DNA from: Planctomycetota bacterium
GTDB taxonomy: Bacteria > Planctomycetota > Phycisphaerae > FEN-1346 > JAACEH01
DNA: 7,417 nt
Assembly: GCA_016935955.1 (NCBI GenBank)
Contig: JAFGPY010000017.1
Location: forward strand, 1 to 7,417
Direction: 5' to 3'
The position numbers were made by a program, and so were the translations under genes. Shown one piece after another: positions 1 through 7,200 of the stretch; positions within the stretch are counted from its first letter, which is position 1, and every line of letters starts with the position of its first letter. Under the pieces are notes generated by a model. That model made no database searches, was not told the DNA's origin, and was given only the letters and a program-made list of their open reading frames with translations.

Positions 1-1369
1 TCAGCTCGACCGCGAAACGCACGTCACCGGCCTTGACGGCCTTGACGGTCACGTAGTAGACGGCCGTAGCCTTCGGCGCCAGGCTGGCCAGCGGAGCGAA
101 GGTCACGGCCTTGCCCTGCACGGCCGCCTGCGTCGGCCCCTTGCCGGAGACGTAGTCCTGCTCGGGCGGCAATGTGCACGACACGCTGATGTTGGTGCCT
201 ACGGCCGAACCCTGGTTGGTGACCTCGATCTTGTAGGTTTCCTCCTTGCCCACCTCGATCGGGTCTTCCAGGTCCACGACCTCGAACAGAATGGCCGGGA
301 TGCCTTCGATGCGCGTCGTCACCTCGGCCGCGGCGTCGGTGCACGTGGCCGTCGCCGCCGCCACGTTCTTGACCGTGGCGATGCGGTCCCCGCGGCAGGT
401 CAGCGACACCGCCTTCGAGCCTCCCGGCTCCAGCGTCCCGAGGTTCCAGACGACCCGTCCGCCGCCGGCCTGGCCGCCTTCGCCGGCGCTGATCAGCGTC
501 AGCCCGTCGGGCAACGTGTCGGTCAGCACCAGGCTGCGGGCCGGGCCGTCGCCGGTGTTCTCGACCGTGATCGTGTAGGCGACCTCGCGGCCAAGGTAGC
601 GCATCTCGGGACCGGTCTTGGTCAGTCGCAGCAGCGGCTCGCGGACGACCACCTGGTGGGTGGCCTGGGCCTGGGCACCCTCGGCGCTGGTGGCCTTGGC
701 GGTGTTGTCGAACGTCCCGCGGCGCGAGGCCTTGACGCGGTAGGAGGCCTGCTTGGCCTCGCCGGGCTTCAGGTCACCAGCGTTGAAGGCGACGGTGTTG
801 CGGCCGTCTTCGGTCGTCAGACCCTCGGGCAGCGCATCGTCGACCCGAACCTCTGTGGCCACCCCGTCGCCCGTGTTGCGGACCACCACCGTGTAGGTGA
901 TCGGCTCGCAGATCAGGACTTCGGCCGGGCCGCTCTTGGCCAACTCGAGCTTCGGCTGCACGGCCCGGATGGTCGTGCAGGCCTGCGGCAGGCGGCATGT
1001 CGCGTGGGCGCACGGTTTGATCGCGCCCGTGCCCGCGGCCGAGCCGGTGACGGTCATTGTCTGCGACTGGCCGGCCTCCATTCGGGCGATCTTCCAGACC
1101 AGCGTATCGCCCGAGACGGTGGCCGCAGGCTCCGTGCCCTTGAGCGTGAAGCCCTCGGGCGACTGCGAGACGACCTCGACGTCCGCCAGCGGCTGCCCGG
1201 TCACGTTGGTCACGATGAGTTTGTAGCTGAACTCGCGGCCGACCAGCACCTCCGCCGGCGCCACCCACGTGACGACGGCGCCCGAGCTGCCGGCCGGCTG
1301 CGCCGCCGCGGACGCGGCCAGAGCCACCGCGACGGCAAGAACCATCAATAGAGGTAGGGTGCGTTTCAT
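1..1369 (-). CDS. Secreted DUF11-repeat (OmcB-like) envelope protein, 3' end cut by window edge
   Basis: The ATG at 1369-1367 opens a frame that stays open to the left edge, giving 456 residues and no stop. It is preceded by a GGAAAGGAG ribosome binding site. Residues 1-23 look like a Sec signal peptide: basic MKR, a hydrophobic stretch, then Ala-Ala-Ala before Gln24. There is no lipobox. The rest is four DUF11-type beta-sandwich repeats, roughly 33-137, 138-245, 246-357 and 358-456, with typical signatures such as VRNTGDG, ALPEGL and LKPGEA. Cysteines are at 120, 125, 131, 154, 325, 343 and 398. Residues 138-456 align without gaps to residues 422-740 of the neighbouring lipoprotein at about 68% identity (hand count), so this is its tandem paralogue. 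The partner has 19 further residues after the matching point, so only a short tail is probably missing here. The family is known for exported repeat proteins, including chlamydial OmcB. A structural role in the periplasm or at the surface is inference; no enzymatic motif is visible. Confidence 0.88.
   Translation of the reverse strand, partial: MKRTLPLLMVLAVAVALAASAAAQPAGSSGAVVTWVAPAEVLVGREFSYKLIVTNVTGQPLADVEVVSQSPEGFTLKGTEPAATVSGDTLVWKIARMEAGQSQTMTVTGSAAGTGAIKPCAHATCRLPQACTTIRAVQPKLELAKSGPAEVLICEPITYTVVVRNTGDGVATEVRVDDALPEGLTTEDGRNTVAFNAGDLKPGEAKQASYRVKASRRGTFDNTAKATSAEGAQAQATHQVVVREPLLRLTKTGPEMRYLGREVAYTITVENTGDGPARSLVLTDTLPDGLTLISAGEGGQAGGGRVVWNLGTLEPGGSKAVSLTCRGDRIATVKNVAAATATCTDAAAEVTTRIEGIPAILFEVVDLEDPIEVGKEETYKIEVTNQGSAVGTNISVSCTLPPEQDYVSGKGPTQAAVQGKAVTFAPLASLAPKATAVYYVTVKAVKAGDVRFAVEL
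2..1270 (-). repeat. Copy A of a diverged tandem duplication (DUF11 repeats 1-4)
   Basis: This part of the secreted DUF11 gene is paralogous to 1564-2868 in the lipoprotein gene. From 2 to 958 the two copies are collinear at a constant offset of 1562 bp, and 69-94 is identical, base for base, to 1631-1656. Repeat 1 (959-1270) is more diverged and needs gaps. Confidence 0.8.
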
Positions 1370-1379
1370 GGCGGTGTCA

Positions 1380-1388
1380 CTCCTTTCC
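1380..1388 (-). promoter_or_regulatory. Ribosome binding site of the secreted DUF11 gene
   Basis: On the minus strand GGAAAGGAG lies 10 nt before the ATG at 1369. It is a strong Shine-Dalgarno match and decides the start. The start also gives a well-formed signal peptide, which supports it independently. Confidence 0.7.
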
Positions 1389-1454
1389 GAGTGAGGACGG
1401 CGGTCGGCCCGTGTTGCGGCCGATTCCGGCGTCTGATCCAGCGGGGATGTGAAA

Positions 1455-1484
1455 CGGGGCGCCCGACGGACGTCGAGCGCCCCG
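1455..1484 (-). terminator. Hairpin between the two DUF11 genes: terminator or attenuator
   Basis: CGGGGCGC (1455-1462) is perfectly complementary to GCGCCCCG (1477-1484). An inner CGAC (1464-1467) pairs with GTCG (1472-1475) around a four-base loop. The one remaining opposed pair is a C/A mismatch on the plus strand but a U-G wobble in minus-strand RNA, so the minus transcript forms an unbroken 13-pair helix. It is followed by UUUC, a weak U tract. It starts 20 nt after the lipoprotein stop codon, which is a tandem TAA TAA (1501-1506). I see no clear sigma-70 promoter between the hairpin and the next gene, so partial read-through (attenuation) is as likely as full termination. Confidence 0.6.
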
Positions 1485-1503
1485 CGCTTGACCCCGGTGC
1501 TTA

Positions 1504-3783
1504 TTACTTGTACTGGTGCGTGCTTTCGGTCTCGTTGACCGGACTGGTCATTTGGTCGCTGATCATCTCGACCGCAAACCGCACATCCCCGGCCGCATTG
1601 GCCTTGACCGTCACACGGTAGACGGCCTTGGCCTTCGGCGCCAGGCTGGCCAGCGGGGCAAAGGTGATCTTCTTGCCCGCGACGGTGCCCTGCGTCGGGC
1701 CTTCACCGCTCACGTAGTCCTGCTCGGACGGCAGCACACACGACACGCGGATGTTCGTGCCCTCGGACGAACCCTGGTTGGTGACCTCGATGATGTAGGT
1801 CTCATTCCTGCCGATCTCGATCGGGTCCTCCACGTCCTTCACCTCGATCAGGATCGCCGCGATGCCTGTGACCTCGGTAGTCGCCTCGGCCTGGGCGTCG
1901 GTGCAGGTGGCCACGGCTGTGACCGTGTTGCGCTGCTTGCCCATGCCCGTCGCCCTGACCGTCATCGACATCTTTCTGGAGGCGTTCGGCGCCAGCGTGC
2001 CGACGTTCCAGACCACCTTGCCATTGCTCAGTTGTCCGCCGTCGGTCGCACTGACGAACGTCAGACCGGACGGCAGCGTGTCGGTGACCACGGTGTTGCG
2101 AGCCTCGCCGTCGCCCTTGTTGCTGACGGTGATCTCATAGGTGGCCTCGCGATTGATGAACCGCGTCTCGGGCCCCGTCTTGGTCAGCACGAGCGTCGGC
2201 TGGCGGACGATCACCTTGTGTGTGGCCTCGGCCTTGGCACCCTCGGCGCTTGTGGCCACGGCCGTGTTCTCGTAGGTCCCCGGCTTCGAGGCCTTGGCGC
2301 GATAGGTGGCCTGCTTGGCCTCGCCGGGCTTCAGGTCGCCGGCATCGAAGGCAGCCGTCTGGCGGCCGTTCTCGGCCGTCAGCCCGTTCGGCAGTTCGTC
2401 GGTCACGCGGACGTTGGTGGCCGGGCCGTCACCGGTGTTGCGAACCACGATCTTGTAGGTGATCGGCTCACAGATCAGGACCTCGGCCGGACCGGTCTTC
2501 TCGATCGCCAGCTTCGGCGCCGTGACGACGGTCGTCGCACAGTCACGAGCCGTCAGGCCATGGTCGGCCGTCACCTCGGCACAGTTCTGGAACGTGCCGG
2601 TCCGCGTGGTCTTGGCCGTCACGGCCAGCGTCTGGCTGCCGCCGGCGGCCAGCGTGCCAAGCGACCAGGTCAGGGTCTGGCCCGAGGCCGTAGCAGCCGG
2701 TCGCGAGCTGACATACTCCAGACCGTCCGGCAAAGCGTCGACCACTCTGACGTTGGTGGCGTCGGCCCGGCCGGGGTTGGTCACGACGATGGCGTACTGG
2801 ATCTGGTCGCCCACGCCTGCTGCGGCGGGGCCGCTCTTCTTGATGTCGATCCTCGGGCCGACCCAGGTCTTGACCATCTTGCCCGTGGCGATGCGAGCCT
2901 GGGGCTTGCAGCCGCAGGTGTTGTCCTCGGGACGCACGATCTCCATCTCGACCGTGTTGGCGCCTTCGACCGGCTTGACCTGCTTGAGCTGGACGCGGGC
3001 CACGCCGTCGTCACCGGTCTTGACGGTGACGGCCGGCTTGTCGCCGGGAGCGAACACGGCATCGGGCCCGTCGGCCACCTTGAAGGTCACCAGCCAGCCC
3101 TTGTGCGGCGTGCCGTCGGAGGCCCTCATGACCTTGACGGCCAGGTTATGCGCCGTGCCGATGGGGTTCGTGGCGTCGGCCGGGAACTCCCACTTGGCGT
3201 CGTTCCAGTGCTTGATGACGAAGACCTTGTGCTTGTCCCAGTTGAAGATGGCCGGTGCGTAGGCCACCATGTGGGTGTCGCCCTCGACGGGCGAGGTGAT
3301 GACGCACCAGGTCTGGCCCTTGCCGATGGTGATATCGTCGGACGGGTCGTCGTTGCCGCGCGTCAGCACGTGTTCGTTGCGGTTGGTGTGGCTGACGGCG
3401 TACTTATTGTCGACCTTGTAGCCGCGCTGCCTGTACCAGCCGCTCTCGTCCACCTCGACGATGTCGCCGACGCTGCCCTCGGAGATGATCCACTCGACAC
3501 GGCGGCACTCCAGCGGCTTGCCGTCGGCGTCCTTGACCGTGGCGATCAGGATGTGCTGCGTCTTGACGGGATTGGTGTCCTCGACAGGGACCACCTCCAG
3601 AGTCGCGGCATCGGGATCGAAGTCCATATAGTACCCGCCCTCCATGGGCTTGCCGTGCTCGCGGCGGACCTCGCCGCCCGGGATGATCGGAAACTTGGTC
3701 GGGTACGAGCTGCAGCCGGTCACCACCACGGTGGCCAGTAAGATCAGGACAACAGTGCCGATACGTCGCCGTCGGTGTTCCAT
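1504..3783 (-). CDS. DUF11-repeat (OmcB-like) lipoprotein with a novel-looking N-terminal module
   Basis: This 759-residue protein starts at an ATG with AGGAG 7 nt upstream. Residues 1-24 form a lipoprotein signal: basic HRRRR, a hydrophobic core, then lipobox VTGC with lipidated Cys24. Ser25 follows, which by the E. coli +2 rule would favour the outer membrane. Residues 25 to about 305 match no family I can name. They are rich in aromatic and charged residues. Two stretches, about 60-112 and 205-285, read like Ig-like beta-sandwiches of the bacterial Big-1 type, each with a 'DADG(K)P' or 'ASDGTP'-like turn; a CxC (Cys290, Cys292) sits just before the repeats. Four DUF11 repeats follow, at about 309-421, 422-530, 531-641 and 642-740, then a polar 19-residue tail ending HQYK. 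Cysteines in the repeats are at 401, 415, 438, 627 and 682. Repeats 2-4 are paralogous to the downstream gene. An outer-membrane or periplasmic structural or adhesive role is inferred. The DUF11 and lipoprotein calls are firm; the function is not. Confidence 0.9.
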   Translation of the reverse strand: MEHRRRRIGTVVLILLATVVVTGCSSYPTKFPIIPGGEVRREHGKPMEGGYYMDFDPDAATLEVVPVEDTNPVKTQHILIATVKDADGKPLECRRVEWIISEGSVGDIVEVDESGWYRQRGYKVDNKYAVSHTNRNEHVLTRGNDDPSDDITIGKGQTWCVITSPVEGDTHMVAYAPAIFNWDKHKVFVIKHWNDAKWEFPADATNPIGTAHNLAVKVMRASDGTPHKGWLVTFKVADGPDAVFAPGDKPAVTVKTGDDGVARVQLKQVKPVEGANTVEMEIVRPEDNTCGCKPQARIATGKMVKTWVGPRIDIKKSGPAAAGVGDQIQYAIVVTNPGRADATNVRVVDALPDGLEYVSSRPAATASGQTLTWSLGTLAAGGSQTLAVTAKTTRTGTFQNCAEVTADHGLTARDCATTVVTAPKLAIEKTGPAEVLICEPITYKIVVRNTGDGPATNVRVTDELPNGLTAENGRQTAAFDAGDLKPGEAKQATYRAKASKPGTYENTAVATSAEGAKAEATHKVIVRQPTLVLTKTGPETRFINREATYEITVSNKGDGEARNTVVTDTLPSGLTFVSATDGGQLSNGKVVWNVGTLAPNASRKMSMTVRATGMGKQRNTVTAVATCTDAQAEATTEVTGIAAILIEVKDVEDPIEIGRNETYIIEVTNQGSSEGTNIRVSCVLPSEQDYVSGEGPTQGTVAGKKITFAPLASLAPKAKAVYRVTVKANAAGDVRFAVEMISDQMTSPVNETESTHQYK
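1564..2868 (-). repeat. Copy B of the diverged tandem duplication (DUF11 repeats 1-4)
   Basis: This part of the lipoprotein gene matches 2-1270. Positions 1564-2520 are gap-free against 2-958. Its first repeat keeps about 12 residues at the repeat start (around residues 310-321) that copy A lacks. Confidence 0.8.
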
Positions 3784-3790
3784 GGTTCTT

Positions 3791-3795
3791 CTCCT
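3791..3795 (-). promoter_or_regulatory. Ribosome binding site of the DUF11 lipoprotein gene
   Basis: AGGAG on the minus strand, 7 nt before the ATG at 3783. It is well placed and agrees with the start that gives a complete lipoprotein signal. Confidence 0.7.
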
Positions 3796-3958
3796 AATGT
3801 GCAGTCCTGCGGGTCAATGTCGAACCTGATTCCTTGGACATCAGGCAGCGTTACACAAGCGAAGACTTAAGATGTGCCACTCCAGCGCGAGGATGCATCT
3901 TATGACGTGCTGCACGGGCAACAGGGAACACAACTCATAAGTCATCCCTACCGGCGAT

Positions 3959-3987
3959 ACTATAGCAGACTCCGTACGCAGACAATA
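3959..3987 (-). promoter_or_regulatory. Candidate extended -10 promoter for the DUF11 lipoprotein gene
   Basis: On the minus strand TGCTATAGT (3967-3959) fits an extended -10 (TGnTATAAT) with one mismatch in the hexamer. A poor -35, TATTGT (3987-3982), lies 17 nt upstream; the alternative TTGTCT (3985-3980) has a short 15-nt spacer. Transcription would start near 3952, giving a leader of about 170 nt before the lipoprotein ATG. It is the best sigma-70-like site seen in the gap, but it is a motif match only. Confidence 0.4.
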
Positions 3988-4002
3988 CACCGGGCGACAA
4001 AA

Positions 4003-4013
4003 ATCACGGTGAT
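4003..4013. promoter_or_regulatory. 11-bp palindrome ATCAC-G-GTGAT upstream of the candidate promoter
   Basis: A perfect 5-bp inverted repeat around one central base, ending 16 bp upstream of the TATTGT -35 element. Its place would suit a regulator binding site, but it is short enough to arise by chance and I do not recognise it as the site of a known regulator. Confidence 0.2.
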
Positions 4014-4239
4014 CGTATCTCTGCGATTCCGGCCGCCGTCCGACGAGGGAGCGGCAATGTTGGGGAGACGATTCGACGGCTCTTGATGGGTCCGTCGTAA
4101 GATATGGGCGGAACACATGTTATGGGCCGCAGCCGGCGACTCGGGTCGCGTTGTGGGCAGACCGTTGCGGCGCGGCCATGTTCATCGACGTGCATGGGTG
4201 GTCTGAAAATCATGTGAGTTTTTTTTCGGTATAAGATGA

Positions 4240-4276
4240 CAACGGGCGGCGCTTGCCGAAGCCGCGCCGCCTGTTG
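4240..4276. terminator. GC-rich hairpin just past the hydrolase stop codon, possible terminator
   Basis: Positions 4240-4252 pair with 4264-4276 in a 13-position stem around an 11-nt loop. Eight central pairs are perfect G-C. The odd pair (4244/4272) is a G-U wobble in plus-strand RNA but a C-A mismatch in minus-strand RNA. The stem begins 12 nt beyond the hydrolase stop, the usual place for its terminator. However, the minus transcript continues with UCAUCUUAU rather than a U run, while the plus transcript has five U at 4285-4289. It may act in either direction or both. Confidence 0.45.
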
Positions 4277-4288
4277 CGATCGGCTTTT

Positions 4289-7200
4289 TCAGTAGTGAAG
4301 CACCACGTCGCCCCCGAGACCGAAGGGCACGAGGTTGTAGTCTTCGCGGTACTCGTGGTTGTCGACGAGGTGCCCGCGATGGAACCGCTTGCGGCCGACG
4401 AACTGGTTCGGGCCGGCCATGTAGAGTTCGCCGGCGCGATGGTGGTGCGGCCCCATGAGATTGCGGAGGCTGCCGGTGAGGCGAAGGGTGATGTCGTTCT
4501 TGCCCTTGACCAGGTGCGGCCCGACCTCGACGCGGTACGGCCGCTGCCACAGCGGTTCGCACTCGTGCCCGTTGACGAGCACCTGGGTGACGACGGCCTC
4601 CGGCGGCGCGAGTTCGAGCACCGACGCCGGAGAAGGCGTGCCCGTCAGTACGAGCGTCTGCGAAAGCTCGACCGTGCCGGCGTAGAACGGCAATCCGCCG
4701 CGCAGCAGGTCCTGCCCGCTGCCGGACTCGACGTCGGGCACCAGGACGGGATTGCCGCACAGCCACGCGCTGCGTCCGGGCGGCAACCGATCCCACGGTT
4801 TGACGTCGCGGCCGAAGAAGCCGATGTCGCCGCTGAGCTGGCTGCCGTCGAACTCGACGGCGAAGTCGCCCACGAGGTAGATCGATTCAAGCTCCACCTG
4901 CGGGTAGATCCAGTTGTTGAACGTCTGCCCGCCGCTGGGATCGTTCAATCCGACCAGGCGCCGGCGATGGTCGTCGCGCTGGAAGAACGGCCGCCGCAAC
5001 GTGATGACATTCGCGCCGCGGTTCAGCAGCCGCGAGATGTCCAGCAGCCGCAACGACGGATCGATCCACGGCCCTTCGTCCCTGAGCGGCACGCGGAGCC
5101 CGTTGACGTGAATCTCGAAGTCGTTGGGCCGCTCGATGGCCAGTTGCAGGCGACGGCTGCGCTTGGTGTCGAGCTTGCTGGCGAAAGCGAAGGTCATCTC
5201 GACAACGGTGTCGTGTCCGGCAGCCAGGAGCATCTTCTGAATGTCGGACACGGGCAGCGGGTCGCCGGGCGGCTGCTCGCCGAAGGCCGCCCTGGCCACG
5301 TCGAGCACCAGGGCATTGGGATCGAGCCGCTTGTACTGCCAGCGCCGGGCGAGGACTTTCTTGCGTCGCACGCGAGCGACAGCGGCCGGCGCCTTGGCTG
5401 GTTTACGATTCTTGTTAACCACCAGCAGCGTCGAGCCCATTTCGGGCAATTGCAGACGCACGGTCTGCCCGCCGCGAGCAGCCCGCGCCTCCAGCGGCGC
5501 GACCTGCCCGGTCGTGGCGTCGAGTTGCTGAACCAGCCCCTTGATCGGCATGGTGACGGCAATCTCGTGCCCTTTGGCAGGATCGAGGTTGACCAGGAAG
5601 AACATGTGCTGCCGTCCGTCGTCGCGCCACATGGCCGCCACGTCTCGGGCGTCGGCCGTACCGCGAGCCGCCGAAATCCTCAGCGTCGGCTTGAGGATCT
5701 TCTTCAAGGCGGCTGCACCTTTGACCGTCGAGGCGTCGAGACACTTCTGCCTGGCGATGAACTGCTCAAGCGGCTTGGACGGTTGTCCGTCGACGAGCGT
5801 CGGCAGCCGACCGGCGAAGACCAGCGTCCCGCGCGACCGGGTCAACCGTTTCAGCAGGTCGAACGTGCCGCTCTTGAGATTCGTGCACGAAGGCACAATG
5901 ACCTTGGAGTACTTGCGGCGGCTGATGACCAGCTTGCCGCCGGTCACGCGACCGTGACGCTCCATAATCGTCTCGTCGCCAAACTCGAAGTCGCAGTGCA
6001 TGGCGGCCAGCTCGGTGGTCAGGCGGGCCAGGTCGTCGTCGATGCGGCTCAAATCCTCGCGAGCCGCCGGGTCGCCGTGCAGCACCCAGGCCGACGTCAC
6101 CGGGTGCACCACCAGGCAGTCGGCCACGAGCGTGCCGGCGCTGGCCACCGCAGCCGTACGCGACAGCGTGTCGCTGAGCCGCTTGAAGTGCGGCCAGTAG
6201 GGCTGCTGGAAGAACAGGTTCGGCGGATAGTCGCGTTTGCGGCAGCCGCGCATCGAGTACAGCGACAGGTGCGGGCAGAGGAAGTTGACGCCGAAGACCA
6301 TCTGCCAGTCGGCGATCCAGCGAAGCTGCTCGAAGGTGACGCCGTGACCGCTGGCGCCCCAGATCTCGCTGAGCACACGCGAGCGGCCGAACTGGTTGGC
6401 CACACTGGAAGCCTGCTTCGGTCCGACCGGCGAGGTGATCCAGCGGCGCAGGTGGTCGACGCCGGGCACGTGCATGTACTCGTAGTGCGGCATGACAGCA
6501 GCCGCAAACTGGACCTGGGCCAGGCAGGAGTCCTCGCCCATGAGGTGGCCGGTGAGCATGAGCTTGTTGCGGCCACACCACTGGTAGAGCGGCAGCGTGA
6601 AGGCCAACAGGAACAGCCGCAGCAGCGTCTGGTGGTAGTCGAAGCGGACCTTCTGGCCGCCGGGCACCGAGAAGAACAGGGCCGGCAAGTGGTCGAGAAG
6701 ATCGTATCCGGCACTGCGGCGGAAGAACTCGGGCAACTCAAGCGACCAGGCGGCGCCGGGCCGCTCGTTCATGATCATCGGCTCGTCGGTGAAGATGCCG
6801 GGAACAGTCGTGCCGAAAAAGCGTCCGGCCGCGCGGCGGTACTCCTCGTGCGTCGACTCGATGAACTGTCCGGTGGCGGCGCGGTTGAGCACGTCGACGT
6901 ACTCGTGGTTGCGGTAGGCGAAGTGCAGCATGACCTCGCTGCCCTTCAGCCGCAAGGAGCGGGCCTCGTTGACGTCCGGCAGTCGCTGGAAGTCCGACAG
7001 CGGTCCGTCGCCGGTCTTCTGTCCGATGAAGACGGCGATCGTCTGGGGCTCGACGCGGAAATTGGCCGGGCGCACCATCTCGTAAACCAGGATCTTGGCC
7101 TGGTTCTCGGGGCGACCGTGAGTGATCCGCCGTCCGCAGTTGCCGCTCGGCCAGCAGTCTTCGTCGTAGAGCCACGGCTGCACGTTCGTGTCGCGGGCTT

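Larger units (their letters stand above)
3784..4288. other. Non-coding stretch of about 505 bp between hydrolase and lipoprotein genes
   Basis: No convincing gene is present. Open frames of 60-90 codons occur on both strands, but they overlap one another, lack good ribosome binding sites and resemble no family. The base composition is visibly less GC-rich than the flanking genes. It holds the lipoprotein ribosome binding site, a candidate promoter with an approximately 170-nt leader, and the hairpin beyond the hydrolase stop. The leader contains a 7-bp inverted repeat, CTTATGA (3899-3905) with TCATAAG (3935-3941), enclosing a small CGTGC/GCACG palindrome (3906-3916). A run of eight T lies at 4219-4226. 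I see no tRNA and no riboswitch I can name. Confidence 0.6.

Noticed and set aside
656..1351. 231-codon plus-strand frame and an overlapping 164-codon minus-strand frame (774-1268)
   Set aside because: Both are out-of-frame readings of the truncated secreted DUF11 gene, which has a ribosome binding site, signal peptide and recognisable repeats.
2..2868. Long direct repeats, considered as a mobile element or an assembly artefact
   Set aside because: The copies are diverged coding sequence with gap-free protein alignment and different N-termini. That fits gene duplication, and no transposase or terminal inverted repeat is seen.
1516..3741. 741-codon open frame on the plus strand, antisense to the DUF11 lipoprotein
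   Set aside because: Same composition effect. Its internal similarity only mirrors the DUF11 repeats on the other strand, and no signal peptide or domain is visible.
3841..4116. 91-codon minus-strand frame in the non-coding gap
   Set aside because: It needs a GTG start without a good ribosome binding site, overlaps other small frames, contains the candidate promoter, and has no family-like sequence.
4004..4213. 69-codon minus-strand frame in the gap
   Set aside because: No convincing ribosome binding site, no domain or export signal, and it overlaps the other spurious frames.
4219..4226. Run of eight T, considered as the U tract of a plus-strand terminator
   Set aside because: No stem of useful strength lies immediately 5' of it on the plus strand; on the minus strand it is a run of A.
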